From: JANMZO01 sp963763135
GTDB lineage: Bacteria > Actinomycetota > Acidimicrobiia > Acidimicrobiales > JANYDT01
NCBI GenBank assembly: GCA_963763135.1
Contig: CAVXNJ010000005.1
Location: forward strand, 1-64,000
DNA length: 64,000 bases
Direction: 5' to 3'
The position numbers were made by a program, and so were the translations under genes. Shown here piece after piece: positions 1 through 7,429 of this stretch. Every line of letters begins with the position of its first letter. The stretch's first letter is position 1. Under the pieces are notes generated by a model. That model made no database searches and was not told where the DNA came from. It was given only the letters and a program-made list of their open reading frames with translations.

Positions 1-310
1 GACGGTCCGTGCGTTGCTCCCAGATGGTTCGCTGCTCGGCCAGCCAACCGTCGATCAAACCGACGCGTTCGCGGTTGAGCGTGCAGGTGCGCACGCGGCC
101 GGTCTTCGCCGTGCGGATCAATCCGCTGATCTCGAGCACGCGGATGTGCTTCATGAACGACGGCAGCGTCATCGACGACGAACGGGCCAGATCGGTCACG
201 CTCGCATCACCCCGGCCCAGTGCGCCGATCACCTGACGGCGGGTCGGGTCCGTGAGCGCGGCAAACACCTCATCGAGGCCTGTGGGTTGCGCCGCAGAAT
301 ACTGTGCCAT
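1..310 (-). CDS. ArsR-family winged-helix transcriptional regulator (3' end outside window)
   Basis: A small DNA-binding repressor of the ArsR type, read from an ATG at 310 and running off the left edge (103 codons visible). The first 90 residues look like a winged helix: an ALTDPTRRQVIGAL helix, a turn ending in VTDLARSS, a recognition helix (LPSFMKHIRVLEISGLI) and a wing (RTAKTGRVRTCTLN). The LPSFMKHI stretch resembles the subgroup that often sits beside an SRPBCC/AHSA1 protein. Any such partner would lie beyond position 1. No metal-binding Cys pair is visible, so the effector is unknown. The opposite side is a 302-bp divergent intergenic region. Confidence 0.85.
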   Translation of the reverse strand, partial: MAQYSAAQPTGLDEVFAALTDPTRRQVIGALGRGDASVTDLARSSSMTLPSFMKHIRVLEISGLIRTAKTGRVRTCTLNRERVGLIDGWLAEQRTIWEQRTDR

Positions 311-612
311 GAGGCTAAGTATTTCAGACAGTTAACCAAAAGGCAAAGTGTTTTTTCGCATCTCGGCCGACCCACCAGCTCACCCTTGACTATCGAAGGT
401 CGATATATCAAACTTCGATCATGCGTGGTCGCACGAAAGACAAACCGATGCCCTCGGACTGACCGCCGGCATCGCCCGCCGACTGACCAACCCTGCCTCC
501 ACCGATCATTCCGGTTAGTCCGACTCGACACCACTCGACACCACATCCCCCGCTCGACGCATCACCACTTGACCCGTCACGTCGCACGCTGAATCACCGA
601 GGGAGCTCGACC
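311..612. other. Divergent intergenic region with small palindrome and 10-bp tandem repeat
   Basis: A gene-free stretch between the ArsR-type regulator (leftward) and the membrane protein (rightward). It is locally AT-rich around 315-420. It contains a perfect 15-bp palindrome at 391-405 (arms TATCGA/TCGATA, 3-bp centre) and two tandem copies of ACTCGACACC at 523-542. The palindrome is a candidate operator for the divergent regulator, by position only. No clear sigma-70 -35/-10 pair with normal spacing was found. Confidence 0.4.
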
Positions 613-1291
613 ATGACCGACCAAACCATGACCGATCAAACCGTGACCCACGAACCGGTGACGCAAACAGGCACATGCGTCGGACTTGGCTCGGGCGCGC
701 TATGCCCTGCCGATCGGGCTCTTCGGCGGCTTGGCACTCGGCGCCATCGCTCGCCTCTGGATGCGGGGCATTGCGGTCGACCCGGAGTTCACGTGGAACG
801 GGACCCTCGGAATCATGTTTGGTTTCGCCCTCTTCGGCTTGGCTCAGGCCGGTGTCGTGGTCGCCCGTCGGCGGGTGCGGCGGGGCTCACGACCTGCGAT
901 ACTCACGGTCGGTCGCGTCCTCGGCGTCGTAGCCATGTTGCCGTTGTTCGTCGCCGCCGGAGGGCCGATGCTCCCCACCGTCGTCGGCGGGGGCCTCGCA
1001 CTTGCCCGCCAGGACTGGCGGATACGGACCCGGGCGGTGCTCGCCTTGGTCGCAACGATCCCGGTCTTTGCCATCTCCAACAGCATCATCGGCGACTTCG
1101 GGGCCTCAGTGCAGACCGTTGTCGGCATCATCGGGATGGTCGCGATCTACTCCGTCATCATCTGGGCCACGACGTGCTCGTTCGCGCCGAGGCCCGACGG
1201 TTGGACGCTCCCGAGGTGGGCATTCGTGACATCGATCCTCGCCGGAAGCATCGCGCTGGTCGTCCCGTTGGCCCTCGGCGGCATCAACTGA
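613..1291 (+). CDS. Predicted multi-pass membrane protein, probable +1 frameshift near the start
   Basis: The body (from about 686, about 200 residues) holds five or so hydrophobic segments, e.g. ALPIGLFGGLALGAIARL, GIMFGFALFGLAQAGVVVA and SILAGSIALVVPLALGGI. I do not recognise a family. In that frame the only nearby start is a TTG at 686 with no ribosome-binding site. An ATG at 613 has a purine-rich GGGAG upstream, but it opens a different frame (MTDQTMTDQTVTHEPVTQT) that loses protein character after about 665. Removing one base near 662-672 joins the two. The start is therefore either the ATG at 613 with an inserted base, or the weak TTG. Two 15-bp direct repeats encode the MTDQT pair. Confidence 0.55.
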
Positions 1292-1370
1292 TTCGTCGAA
1301 ATACACGAGTCGGCCGGCGGGGGCCGTATGCGATCCGGGTGGCCCGTCCGACGGTTGTGCCTGCCGCCTC

Positions 1371-2096
1371 CTAGCGGACCTTTGCAAGCAGGGCCAGGAG
1401 CGATGCTTCCATGGGAGCCTTGGCGATACCTAGTTCGTGAAGAACGCCGGGCTCGGTCAGCTCGTGTTCGAGAAGCCCGAGGAGCAGGTGCTCCGTCCCG
1501 ATGTAGTTGTGGTGCAGACGAAGCGCCTCAGCCAACGTCCGTTCAAGGGCGTTCTTCGCTGCCGCATTGTACGGAATCAGGTCGGGCGCCTCGGCGATCG
1601 GCGCGGGCAGCGCCTGCGAGGCGGCCTCACGGATGGCCTCGAAAGTCACGCCGGCCTCCAACAACGCCTTCGCCGCCAGCGCTTCGGGCTCGGCAAGCAG
1701 ACCGAGGATGAGATGCGCCGTGCCGACCTCCGGGCTTCGTGCGGTCTTCGCCTCGTTGTGCGCGGCGACCACCACGTTGCGGGCGCGCGGCGTGAACTTT
1801 CCGAACGTGGCGTCGGGTCCCGGGTCGGCGGTGGTGCCGGGAACCTTTGCGACGAAACGCTTCTGCACGGCCTGTTTCGTGACCCCCATGCTGACGCCGA
1901 TGTCGGTCCACGAGGCACCGGACCTCCGCGCCTGGTCGACGAAGTGACCGATCAGCGCGTCGGCGGTTTCCCCGAGATGGCTGGCCACCACGACGGCTGA
2001 GGAAAGCTGTTCGAGGGGGTCAGATTGCGCCGTTTTGATGGCACCGATCAGGTCATCGAGCCTGGGGGCCGGGATCATCGCGAGGGGATCGGTCAT
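1371..2096 (-). CDS. Clp_N-domain protein with N-terminal helix-turn-helix
   Basis: 241 residues. The first ~80 contain a DNA-binding-like segment (ARRSGASWTDIGVSMGVTKQAVQKRF). The rest carries two Clp N-terminal repeats: FTPRARNVVVAAHNEA...VGTAHLILGLL at about 100-135 and NALERTLAEAL...IGTEHLLLGLLEH at about 185-220. In ClpA/B/C this domain recruits substrates or adaptors, but no AAA+ ATPase domain follows here, so it is not a complete Clp ATPase. HTH plus Clp_N suggests a regulator that senses something through the Clp_N fold (inference). Immediately upstream of the ATG lie two identical-arm inverted repeats, so autoregulation is likely. Confidence 0.8.
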   Translation of the reverse strand: MTDPLAMIPAPRLDDLIGAIKTAQSDPLEQLSSAVVVASHLGETADALIGHFVDQARRSGASWTDIGVSMGVTKQAVQKRFVAKVPGTTADPGPDATFGKFTPRARNVVVAAHNEAKTARSPEVGTAHLILGLLAEPEALAAKALLEAGVTFEAIREAASQALPAPIAEAPDLIPYNAAAKNALERTLAEALRLHHNYIGTEHLLLGLLEHELTEPGVLHELGIAKAPMEASLLALLAKVR

Positions 2097-2097
2097 G

Positions 2098-2145
2098 CGT
2101 CAACCATACGTTGACGCACCAATATTCGTCAACCAAAAGTTGACG
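2098..2145. promoter_or_regulatory. Tandem palindromic operator pair upstream of the Clp_N/HTH gene
   Basis: Two inverted repeats share the arms CGTCAAC and GTTGACG, each with a 5-bp spacer: 2098-2116 (spacer catac) and 2127-2145 (spacer caaaa). Their centres are 29 bp apart, close to three helical turns, so bound dimers would lie on roughly the same face. The first begins 2 bp before the ATG of the leftward Clp_N/HTH gene, and the second is 41 bp before the rightward gene at 2186. The likely binder is the HTH protein itself (inference from position). Confidence 0.7.
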
Positions 2146-2185
2146 GTCCGAACCGGAATTGCCCAGGGGCCTCTAGGGTGGACCT

Positions 2186-2572
2186 GTGACCGACAGTCCC
2201 CGCGGCGACGAAGCCCGCCCGCTTGTTACCGAGCCGTTCCACACCGACGCGCTTCCACCGCTTCCGCAGCGGGATCGCCGCCTGCCGGCATCGCTGTGGG
2301 TCGAAGCACCCGAAGAACTGCTGTCGCTCGGTCGCGATCTCGGGCACGAACTGGTCGTCTACAAACGCCGCATCGGCCGTTGGCTGCTGTGGCGGGCGGG
2401 CCCGGCCGTCGACGACAACGCCCGCTATATGGCCCTCGACGCCGCCGACCTCAGCCGCCGGTACACGTTCACACTCGATCCCGAGGGTCACGGCTCGGGC
2501 GTCGGGCCCGACGCGCAGACCCACGAGCGCTTCCGCACCTGGAAGGAATCGCTGCGCGACGGCCACAACTGA
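2186..2572 (+). CDS. Conserved-looking hypothetical protein
   Basis: 128 residues from a GTG 41 bp after the operator pair, so it may share control with the divergent Clp_N/HTH gene. It has no signal peptide or membrane segment. The centre (LGHELVVYKRRIGRWLLWRAGPAVDDNARYM) and the C-terminus (HERFRTWKESLRDGHN) look like a small globular basic/acidic protein. No family recognised. The stop codon sits inside a 14-bp repeat, CCACAACTGAGACG followed by CCACAACGGAGACG and a third diverged copy (2563-2604). The MFS gene follows 84 bp downstream. Confidence 0.6.
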   Translation: MTDSPRGDEARPLVTEPFHTDALPPLPQRDRRLPASLWVEAPEELLSLGRDLGHELVVYKRRIGRWLLWRAGPAVDDNARYMALDAADLSRRYTFTLDPEGHGSGVGPDAQTHERFRTWKESLRDGHN

Positions 2573-2604
2573 GACGCCACAACGGAGACGCCACAACGGA
2601 GAAC
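2563..2604. repeat. 14-bp tandem repeat spanning a stop codon
   Basis: Three head-to-tail 14-bp units (2563-2576, 2577-2590, 2591-2604) differing at a few positions. The TGA of the preceding gene lies inside unit 1. It is one of several local tandem duplications at gene 3' ends in this window. Confidence 0.75.
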
Positions 2605-2656
2605 TCGGCTCGTTGCGAATGGGTCTCCGCAGGGGCCGAGGGTAAGGTCGTACGCA

Positions 2657-3898
2657 ATGACGACCACCCGCCAGACAGCGAGAGGAGAAACGTTTCGTTC
2701 GCTGCGGGTCCGCAATTACCGGTTGTTCTTCATCGGGCAACTGCTGTCGATGTGCGGTACGTGGATGTCGTCGATCGCCCAGAGCACGTACATCCTCTAC
2801 CGGTTGCACGGCGCCGGGCGCCAGCTCGGGTACCTCAGCGCCGCCACGTTTATGCCGATCCTCCTCTTCACGCTCTGGGCCGGGACCATCGCCGACCGGT
2901 CCGACAAGCGGAAGGTATTGATACGCATACAGATCTTTTTCGTGGTCATCTCGACATCGCAGACGATCCTGGTCCTGAGCGGCCATGCGACGGTGATCAC
3001 CCTGTGCTGTATCGCCTTCCTCATGGGTTGCGGCAACGCCATGGAAATGCCGACCCGGCAGGCGTTTCTGACGGAACTTGTCGGTGCTGAGGGACTCCCG
3101 AACGCGGTGGGGCTCAACAGTGCGCTGTTCAACAGCGGACGCGTCGTCGGTCAGGCGATCGGCGGCGTGCTCGTCACGACGCTCGGCTACACGTGGTGCT
3201 TCGGGCTGAACGCCGCGTCGTTTCTCGCCATCCTCACCGGGCTGCTGATGGTGCGTACCGTCGAGCTTCATCCGATGGCCCGGGCCGTTCGGGCGAAGGG
3301 CCAGATCCGCGACGGTCTCAAGCATGTGAAAGACACGCCGGTTCTGGCCACGGTGATCACGTTGGTGTTCATCACCGGAACGCTGGCGCTCAACTTTCAG
3401 GTGTTCGTCCCGCTCCTCGCGAAGAACGTCTTCAACGGCGGCGAAAGCACGGTCGCGACATTTCAGGTGATCCTCGGGGTCGGGGCGCTGTGCGGTTCGT
3501 TGTTGGCCGCCGGTCGGAAGCGGCCCGATGGCTACCGGTTGTCGGGTGCCGCGGCGGTGTTCGGCGTCGGGCTCGCGATCGCCGCGGCCACCAAGTTCGA
3601 ACCGCTGACCTGGCTCGGCCTCTTCATCACCGGTGCGTCGTACATCACGTTCATGCTGACGGCCAACGCCACCCTGCAACTGCACTCCGACCCGACCAAG
3701 CGAGGTCGGGTCATGGCCCTCTACGGCCTCGTGTTCGCCGGCACCACTCCGTTCGGCGCGCCGCTGGTCGGCTGGGTCGCCGACCGTTGGGGCGCCCAGG
3801 CCAGCATCAACGTCGGGGCGTTCGCGGCGTTGTTCACCGCAGCCCTCGGCATAGCCGCAACCCGCCGCAAACTTCTCCCGCAACTCACCGCTCGCTGA
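2657..3898 (+). CDS. MFS transporter, EntS-like exporter family
   Basis: 413 residues with about 12 predicted membrane segments. The N-terminus FRSLRVRNYRLFFIGQLLSMCGTWM is characteristic of the MFS_3/EntS-type exporters, as is the loop AGTIADRSDKRKVLI between helices 2 and 3. An LTANATLQLHSDPTKRGRVMALYGLVF stretch fits the helix 10-11 region of the same group. These proteins export siderophores or drugs by proton antiport; the substrate cannot be read from sequence. It stands alone, without siderophore genes, and ends 555 bp before the convergent diguanylate cyclase, with a tandem array between them. Confidence 0.88.
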   Translation: MTTTRQTARGETFRSLRVRNYRLFFIGQLLSMCGTWMSSIAQSTYILYRLHGAGRQLGYLSAATFMPILLFTLWAGTIADRSDKRKVLIRIQIFFVVISTSQTILVLSGHATVITLCCIAFLMGCGNAMEMPTRQAFLTELVGAEGLPNAVGLNSALFNSGRVVGQAIGGVLVTTLGYTWCFGLNAASFLAILTGLLMVRTVELHPMARAVRAKGQIRDGLKHVKDTPVLATVITLVFITGTLALNFQVFVPLLAKNVFNGGESTVATFQVILGVGALCGSLLAAGRKRPDGYRLSGAAAVFGVGLAIAAATKFEPLTWLGLFITGASYITFMLTANATLQLHSDPTKRGRVMALYGLVFAGTTPFGAPLVGWVADRWGAQASINVGAFAALFTAALGIAATRRKLLPQLTAR

Positions 3899-3931
3899 CC
3901 CCACGAAACGTCGCGACACGACCCCGCATCG

Positions 3932-4450
3932 GCGAGGCGCCAGCCGAGACGATGCCGTCCAAGCGGCGGCGAAGCCGCTTCGCTTCGACGGAACTCCAAT
4001 GAGCGCGACCGAAGGGAGCACCACCCCGACGGAACGTCGGGACACGACGAACGTCGGGACACCACCCCCATCGACAAGGCGCCAGCCGAGACGATGCCGT
4101 CCAAGCGGCGGCGAAGCCGCTTCGCTTCGACGGAACTCCAATGAGCGCGACCGAAGGGAGCACCACCCCGACGGAACGTCGGGACACCACCCCCATCGAC
4201 GAGGCGCCAGCCGAGACGATGCCGTCCAAGCGGTGGCGAAGCCGCTTCGCTTCGACGGAACTCCAATGAGCGCGACCGAAGGGAGCACCACCCCGACGGA
4301 ACGTCGGGACACCACCCCCCTCGACGAGGCGCCAGCCGAGACGATGCCGTCCAAGCGGTGGCGAAGCCGCTTCGCTTCGACGGAACTCCAATGAGCGCGA
4401 CCGAAGGGAGCACCACCCCGACGGAACGTCGGGACACGACGGAACGTCGT
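3932..4450. repeat. 125-bp intergenic tandem array between convergent genes (4 copies)
   Basis: The motif GATGCCGTCCAAGCG recurs at 3951, 4093, 4218 and 4343, giving periods of 142, 125 and 125 bp. The first interval carries 17 extra bases near 4045. Each unit contains a perfect GCGAAGC/GCTTCGC hairpin with a 1-nt loop and a CGACG-GAA-CGTCG inverted repeat. Because 125 and 142 are not multiples of 3, no reading frame is kept from unit to unit, so the long stop-free frames on both strands here are not protein-coding repeats. Copies are nearly identical, with a handful of substitutions. Possible roles are bidirectional termination or a simple unstable satellite. Confidence 0.85.
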
Positions 4451-4453
4451 GGG

Positions 4454-5815
4454 TTAGCGCTGGTCCTTGGCCTGGTAGAGCGCCTTGTCGGCCCGACTCA
4501 GGAGGTCCGTCAGACCACCGGCGTCGTAGGCCGTGGCGACGCCGATGCTCGCCCCGATGTCGATCGTTCTGCGCCCGCCCTGCCCGAGGGAATCGAGTGA
4601 GATCGGGCAGGTGAGGTCTTCGGCGATCTTGGTGAGTAGGTTGGCCACGTCGATGTCGACGGAGAACGGGCGCAGGATGACGAACTCGTCGCCACCCAGG
4701 CGCACGACCGTGTCTCGCGACGTACAGATCCGCTTCAGCCGCGAGGCAACGGTCGCCAGAACAAGGTCGCCCGCCTCGTGGCCGAGCGTGTCGTTGACCT
4801 GTTTGAAGTGGTCGAGGTCGACGAACAGCGCGGTGAGCGGAAAACCTCCGTGGCGAGCCGCGTCGTCGAGTGCGCTTCGAAGACCTGAGCGGTTACGAAG
4901 ACCGGTGAGTTGGTCGGTATTCGCGGCGAGGAACATCACGCGTCGGCGCTGCGCTTCGAGCAGCGTGATGCGAAGCAGATGTACGCCCGTGGTGATGTGC
5001 AGTTCGGGCCGAAGCTGCAGATCACCGTGCGATGTCGACCACACGATGACCGCACCAACTGGCGCGGCACCCGGTTCGCTGATCGCCACCGTCCACACCT
5101 TCGTGAAGCCCTGGGACTGGGCGACGGTCCGGGTCAGGCCGGGCGGCAGATCCGACACCCGGGTTCCGACGGGTCCGTCCGTCGAAATGCCGCCGCCGAT
5201 GACCGACGGATCGACGAGTGGATGGTCGACCGTCATTCCGGGCATCGAGGACCGGACATGCCAACCGTCGTCGTCCCACCACACCACGCAGGTCTCCTCG
5301 TGCAACTCCCGAAGCCGATCCGCACGGATGTAGTCGACGATCGTCTCGACGATCTCCGCCGTGGGGGCGGCCTCAGCCAGGAGATTCAACGCACGGCCCA
5401 TCCCGGAGTGGTCGGGCGTGTGCTCTAGGCGAATGACGAGCGAGGCAATCTCGGGATCCTCCAGACGACTTTCCACCGAGATCGAGCACTGGAGCCAACG
5501 TCCGTCACGATGGATCACCCGCATCTGCATTTCGGCAGGGGGAATCTCGTCGATCAGGCAGCCGTGGCCGAAGAGCCGCTCCTGGTTGTGGAAGTCCTGG
5601 AGGACGCCGACCGCATAACGCAGGTCATCGGGATGCAGGAGCTTGAGAGCGCTAACGCCGGTCGGGTCGTAGCCGAAGATGCGTCGAAACGAAGGACTCG
5701 ACCAGCGGATGACAAAGTCCGCGTCGAGGAGACCTACCGCTGAGCCTTGAAGGTGACCCATCGCGTATAGGGCCCGCTTCTCCCATACTCCGGATTCAGT
5801 CGCGTGTAACAACAT
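4454..5815 (-). CDS. PAS-domain diguanylate cyclase (GGDEF)
   Basis: About 453 residues. A PAS domain sits near 20-115 (GSAVGLLDADFVIRWSSPSFRRIFGYDPTG), a GAF-like middle follows (~140-285) and a GGDEF domain ends the protein. The active-site motif RLGGDEF is intact, and DLDHFKQVNDTLGHEAGD provides the Mg/GTP-binding segment. It should make c-di-GMP from two GTP. The inhibitory I-site is absent: the position three before the key Asp is Thr, not Arg. The ATG at 5815 was chosen; a TTG at 5890 would add 25 unconvincing residues. Neither start has a good Shine-Dalgarno. A second cyclase lies 1.6 kb upstream on the same strand. Confidence 0.88.
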   Translation of the reverse strand: MLLHATESGVWEKRALYAMGHLQGSAVGLLDADFVIRWSSPSFRRIFGYDPTGVSALKLLHPDDLRYAVGVLQDFHNQERLFGHGCLIDEIPPAEMQMRVIHRDGRWLQCSISVESRLEDPEIASLVIRLEHTPDHSGMGRALNLLAEAAPTAEIVETIVDYIRADRLRELHEETCVVWWDDDGWHVRSSMPGMTVDHPLVDPSVIGGGISTDGPVGTRVSDLPPGLTRTVAQSQGFTKVWTVAISEPGAAPVGAVIVWSTSHGDLQLRPELHITTGVHLLRITLLEAQRRRVMFLAANTDQLTGLRNRSGLRSALDDAARHGGFPLTALFVDLDHFKQVNDTLGHEAGDLVLATVASRLKRICTSRDTVVRLGGDEFVILRPFSVDIDVANLLTKIAEDLTCPISLDSLGQGGRRTIDIGASIGVATAYDAGGLTDLLSRADKALYQAKDQR

Positions 5816-5950
5816 GCTTGATTTATCGGCCGGAAAACACCCTAAGTTGAGGAAAGATTCATAACTGCGCGAAGATTGCCGGGACCGCAAGTACTACGCG
5901 CGCTTACCGTGCTTTTCTTGACACTTTCGTGAAGTACCTGCATTTTGCCC

Positions 5951-6382
5951 TTATCGGCGGGCCACGGCTTCAACTTCGATGCCACCGCGGGGACGCTGGG
6001 TCAGTGTCACGGTCACGGACCGGGGGCTCGCCGTCGTCATGATCTCGTCGGCGATTTCCGCGGCCAGACGTTCGGCGAAGACCTCACGGTTCCGAAATCC
6101 CCAGTAGTACAGCTTGAGTGACTTGGATTCGACACACCAGGCGTCGGGCTCGTATTCGATGACCACTTTGGACAGGTCGGGTTGACGGGTCACCGGGCAC
6201 ATCGAGACGAGTTCGTCGGTGCTCATGCGGACCACGGTGACACCATTCGGCGCGGGGAAGCACTCGATGTGTTCAATCGGGTGTTCCACGCGCCGACCGA
6301 GCACGGACAGCCCATCGGATACGGCCGCCGGGGCTTCATCAGAAGGGGTGTCAGCGGAGGACGCTGTCGTTGACATGCTCAT
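5951..6382 (-). CDS. queF: NADPH-dependent 7-cyano-7-deazaguanine reductase QueF
   Basis: 143 residues, the size of the short (unimodular) QueF type. QueF reduces preQ0 to preQ1 in queuosine biosynthesis in the cytoplasm. Diagnostic motifs are present: the thioimide-forming Cys and general-acid Asp in SMCPVTRQPD, and the substrate-binding CVESKSLKLYYWGFRN. The usual Gly of CPVTGQPD is Arg here. No queC, queD, queE or tgt is nearby, so the rest of the pathway must be elsewhere, or preQ0 is salvaged. The start is the first of two close ATGs (MSMSTT), and the ~30-residue N-terminus is low-complexity. Confidence 0.92.
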   Translation of the reverse strand: MSMSTTASSADTPSDEAPAAVSDGLSVLGRRVEHPIEHIECFPAPNGVTVVRMSTDELVSMCPVTRQPDLSKVVIEYEPDAWCVESKSLKLYYWGFRNREVFAERLAAEIADEIMTTASPRSVTVTLTQRPRGGIEVEAVARR

Positions 6383-6420
6383 GGGCAGATCTTACGGGGA
6401 ACGGCTCGCGTGCGACCTCG

Positions 6421-7317
6421 TTACGAGACGGTTGCTTCGAGGAGAAACGCCGGCGCCCACCAGTAGTCGAACACCGGGGTGATGCGTACATCGGTGAAAC
6501 CGGCCTCCGACGCCAGACGCGTCCATTCGTCGGCCGGCTGTTCGAACGTATGGCGGGTCTGGGTGGGATCGAACTGCCCGACGAGCACCGGCATCAGAAA
6601 GCACTGCGAGACCACGTCGTTGCCGGGGTATTCGTGCAGGCCGACCTCGTAGCGCTCAGCGGCGTAACGCGCATGGTCGACGCTGCGGTCGGCAAAGTCC
6701 GGCACGTCGAAGTCGACCATGAGGAACCTGTCGGCGTGTGACGCGATCGACCGCAACACCGATGCTCGATCAACGGGTAGCAGGGTGTGCATGGCAAACG
6801 TCGATTGCACGCTGTCCCAACGACGTCGGGCGTCGAGTCCGGCGAAGAACGATGTCGCCGTGGTGTTGTGCCCCTGCACCTCGGCCTGACCGGATGACCC
6901 GAGGGCCGACCGGACCGCGGTGACGGCTGACGAGAGCAGCGCGTCGGAGGGCTCGACCAGATCCACCTGGTGGATTCCGTCGGCAAACACCGAAGCCGTG
7001 ACGCGACCATCGCCACATCCGAGATCGACGGCCGACGCCGGTCGGTTGACGGCGTGGCGGTCTGCGAGGATGGCGATAGTCAGCCGATACAGCTCCGGAT
7101 TGTTTCCCCCGCCGATGAACTGCTCAAAACCGAGTGGATCGACATAGACCTCGCCTGACGCCGCACTGCGGAGATACCGGCCCAGTTCTCCCGGCAGCAG
7201 CGCGTCGGGATACGCGGCCGATGCCTGATCGACCAAGCTGACGGCCGTGGCGCGGTCGGACCGACCGATGGCCATCAAAGCGTCGACAATCAGATCAACC
7301 ACGGGCATCCCTCCCAC
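6421..7317 (-). CDS. Class I SAM-dependent methyltransferase
   Basis: 298 residues. The Rossmann core begins at about 90 with motif I, AVDLGCGDGRVT, followed by the acidic end of strand 2 (VDLVEPSD) and an aromatic-rich C-terminus (PVFDYWWAPAFLLEA). The N-terminal ~85 residues (helical, ending FIGGGNNPELYRL) are a non-catalytic cap. The substrate is not evident. It ends 39 bp before queF on the same strand and may be co-transcribed with it, but no deazaguanine link is known to me. The start could be the GTG at 7317 or the ATG at 7308, where GGGAGG sits too close to be a standard ribosome-binding site. Confidence 0.82.
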   Translation of the reverse strand: MGGMPVVDLIVDALMAIGRSDRATAVSLVDQASAAYPDALLPGELGRYLRSAASGEVYVDPLGFEQFIGGGNNPELYRLTIAILADRHAVNRPASAVDLGCGDGRVTASVFADGIHQVDLVEPSDALLSSAVTAVRSALGSSGQAEVQGHNTTATSFFAGLDARRRWDSVQSTFAMHTLLPVDRASVLRSIASHADRFLMVDFDVPDFADRSVDHARYAAERYEVGLHEYPGNDVVSQCFLMPVLVGQFDPTQTRHTFEQPADEWTRLASEAGFTDVRITPVFDYWWAPAFLLEATVS

Positions 7318-7429
7318 CGCCGAACGCCACGAGCGGCGGGCCGGATGCCGAACGTATCAGGCCGACGTTGACGTCACGGTCGAGAGCTGCTCCCGGGTCG
7401 GGACCAGACGCCCGCGCCGATCCGGCTAC

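Noticed and set aside
2129..4354. Long open frame (about 740 codons) on the minus strand over the MFS gene and array
   Set aside because: It is antisense to a clear MFS transporter and runs through a 125-bp array whose period breaks reading frame; composition is Arg/Pro-rich shadow sequence.
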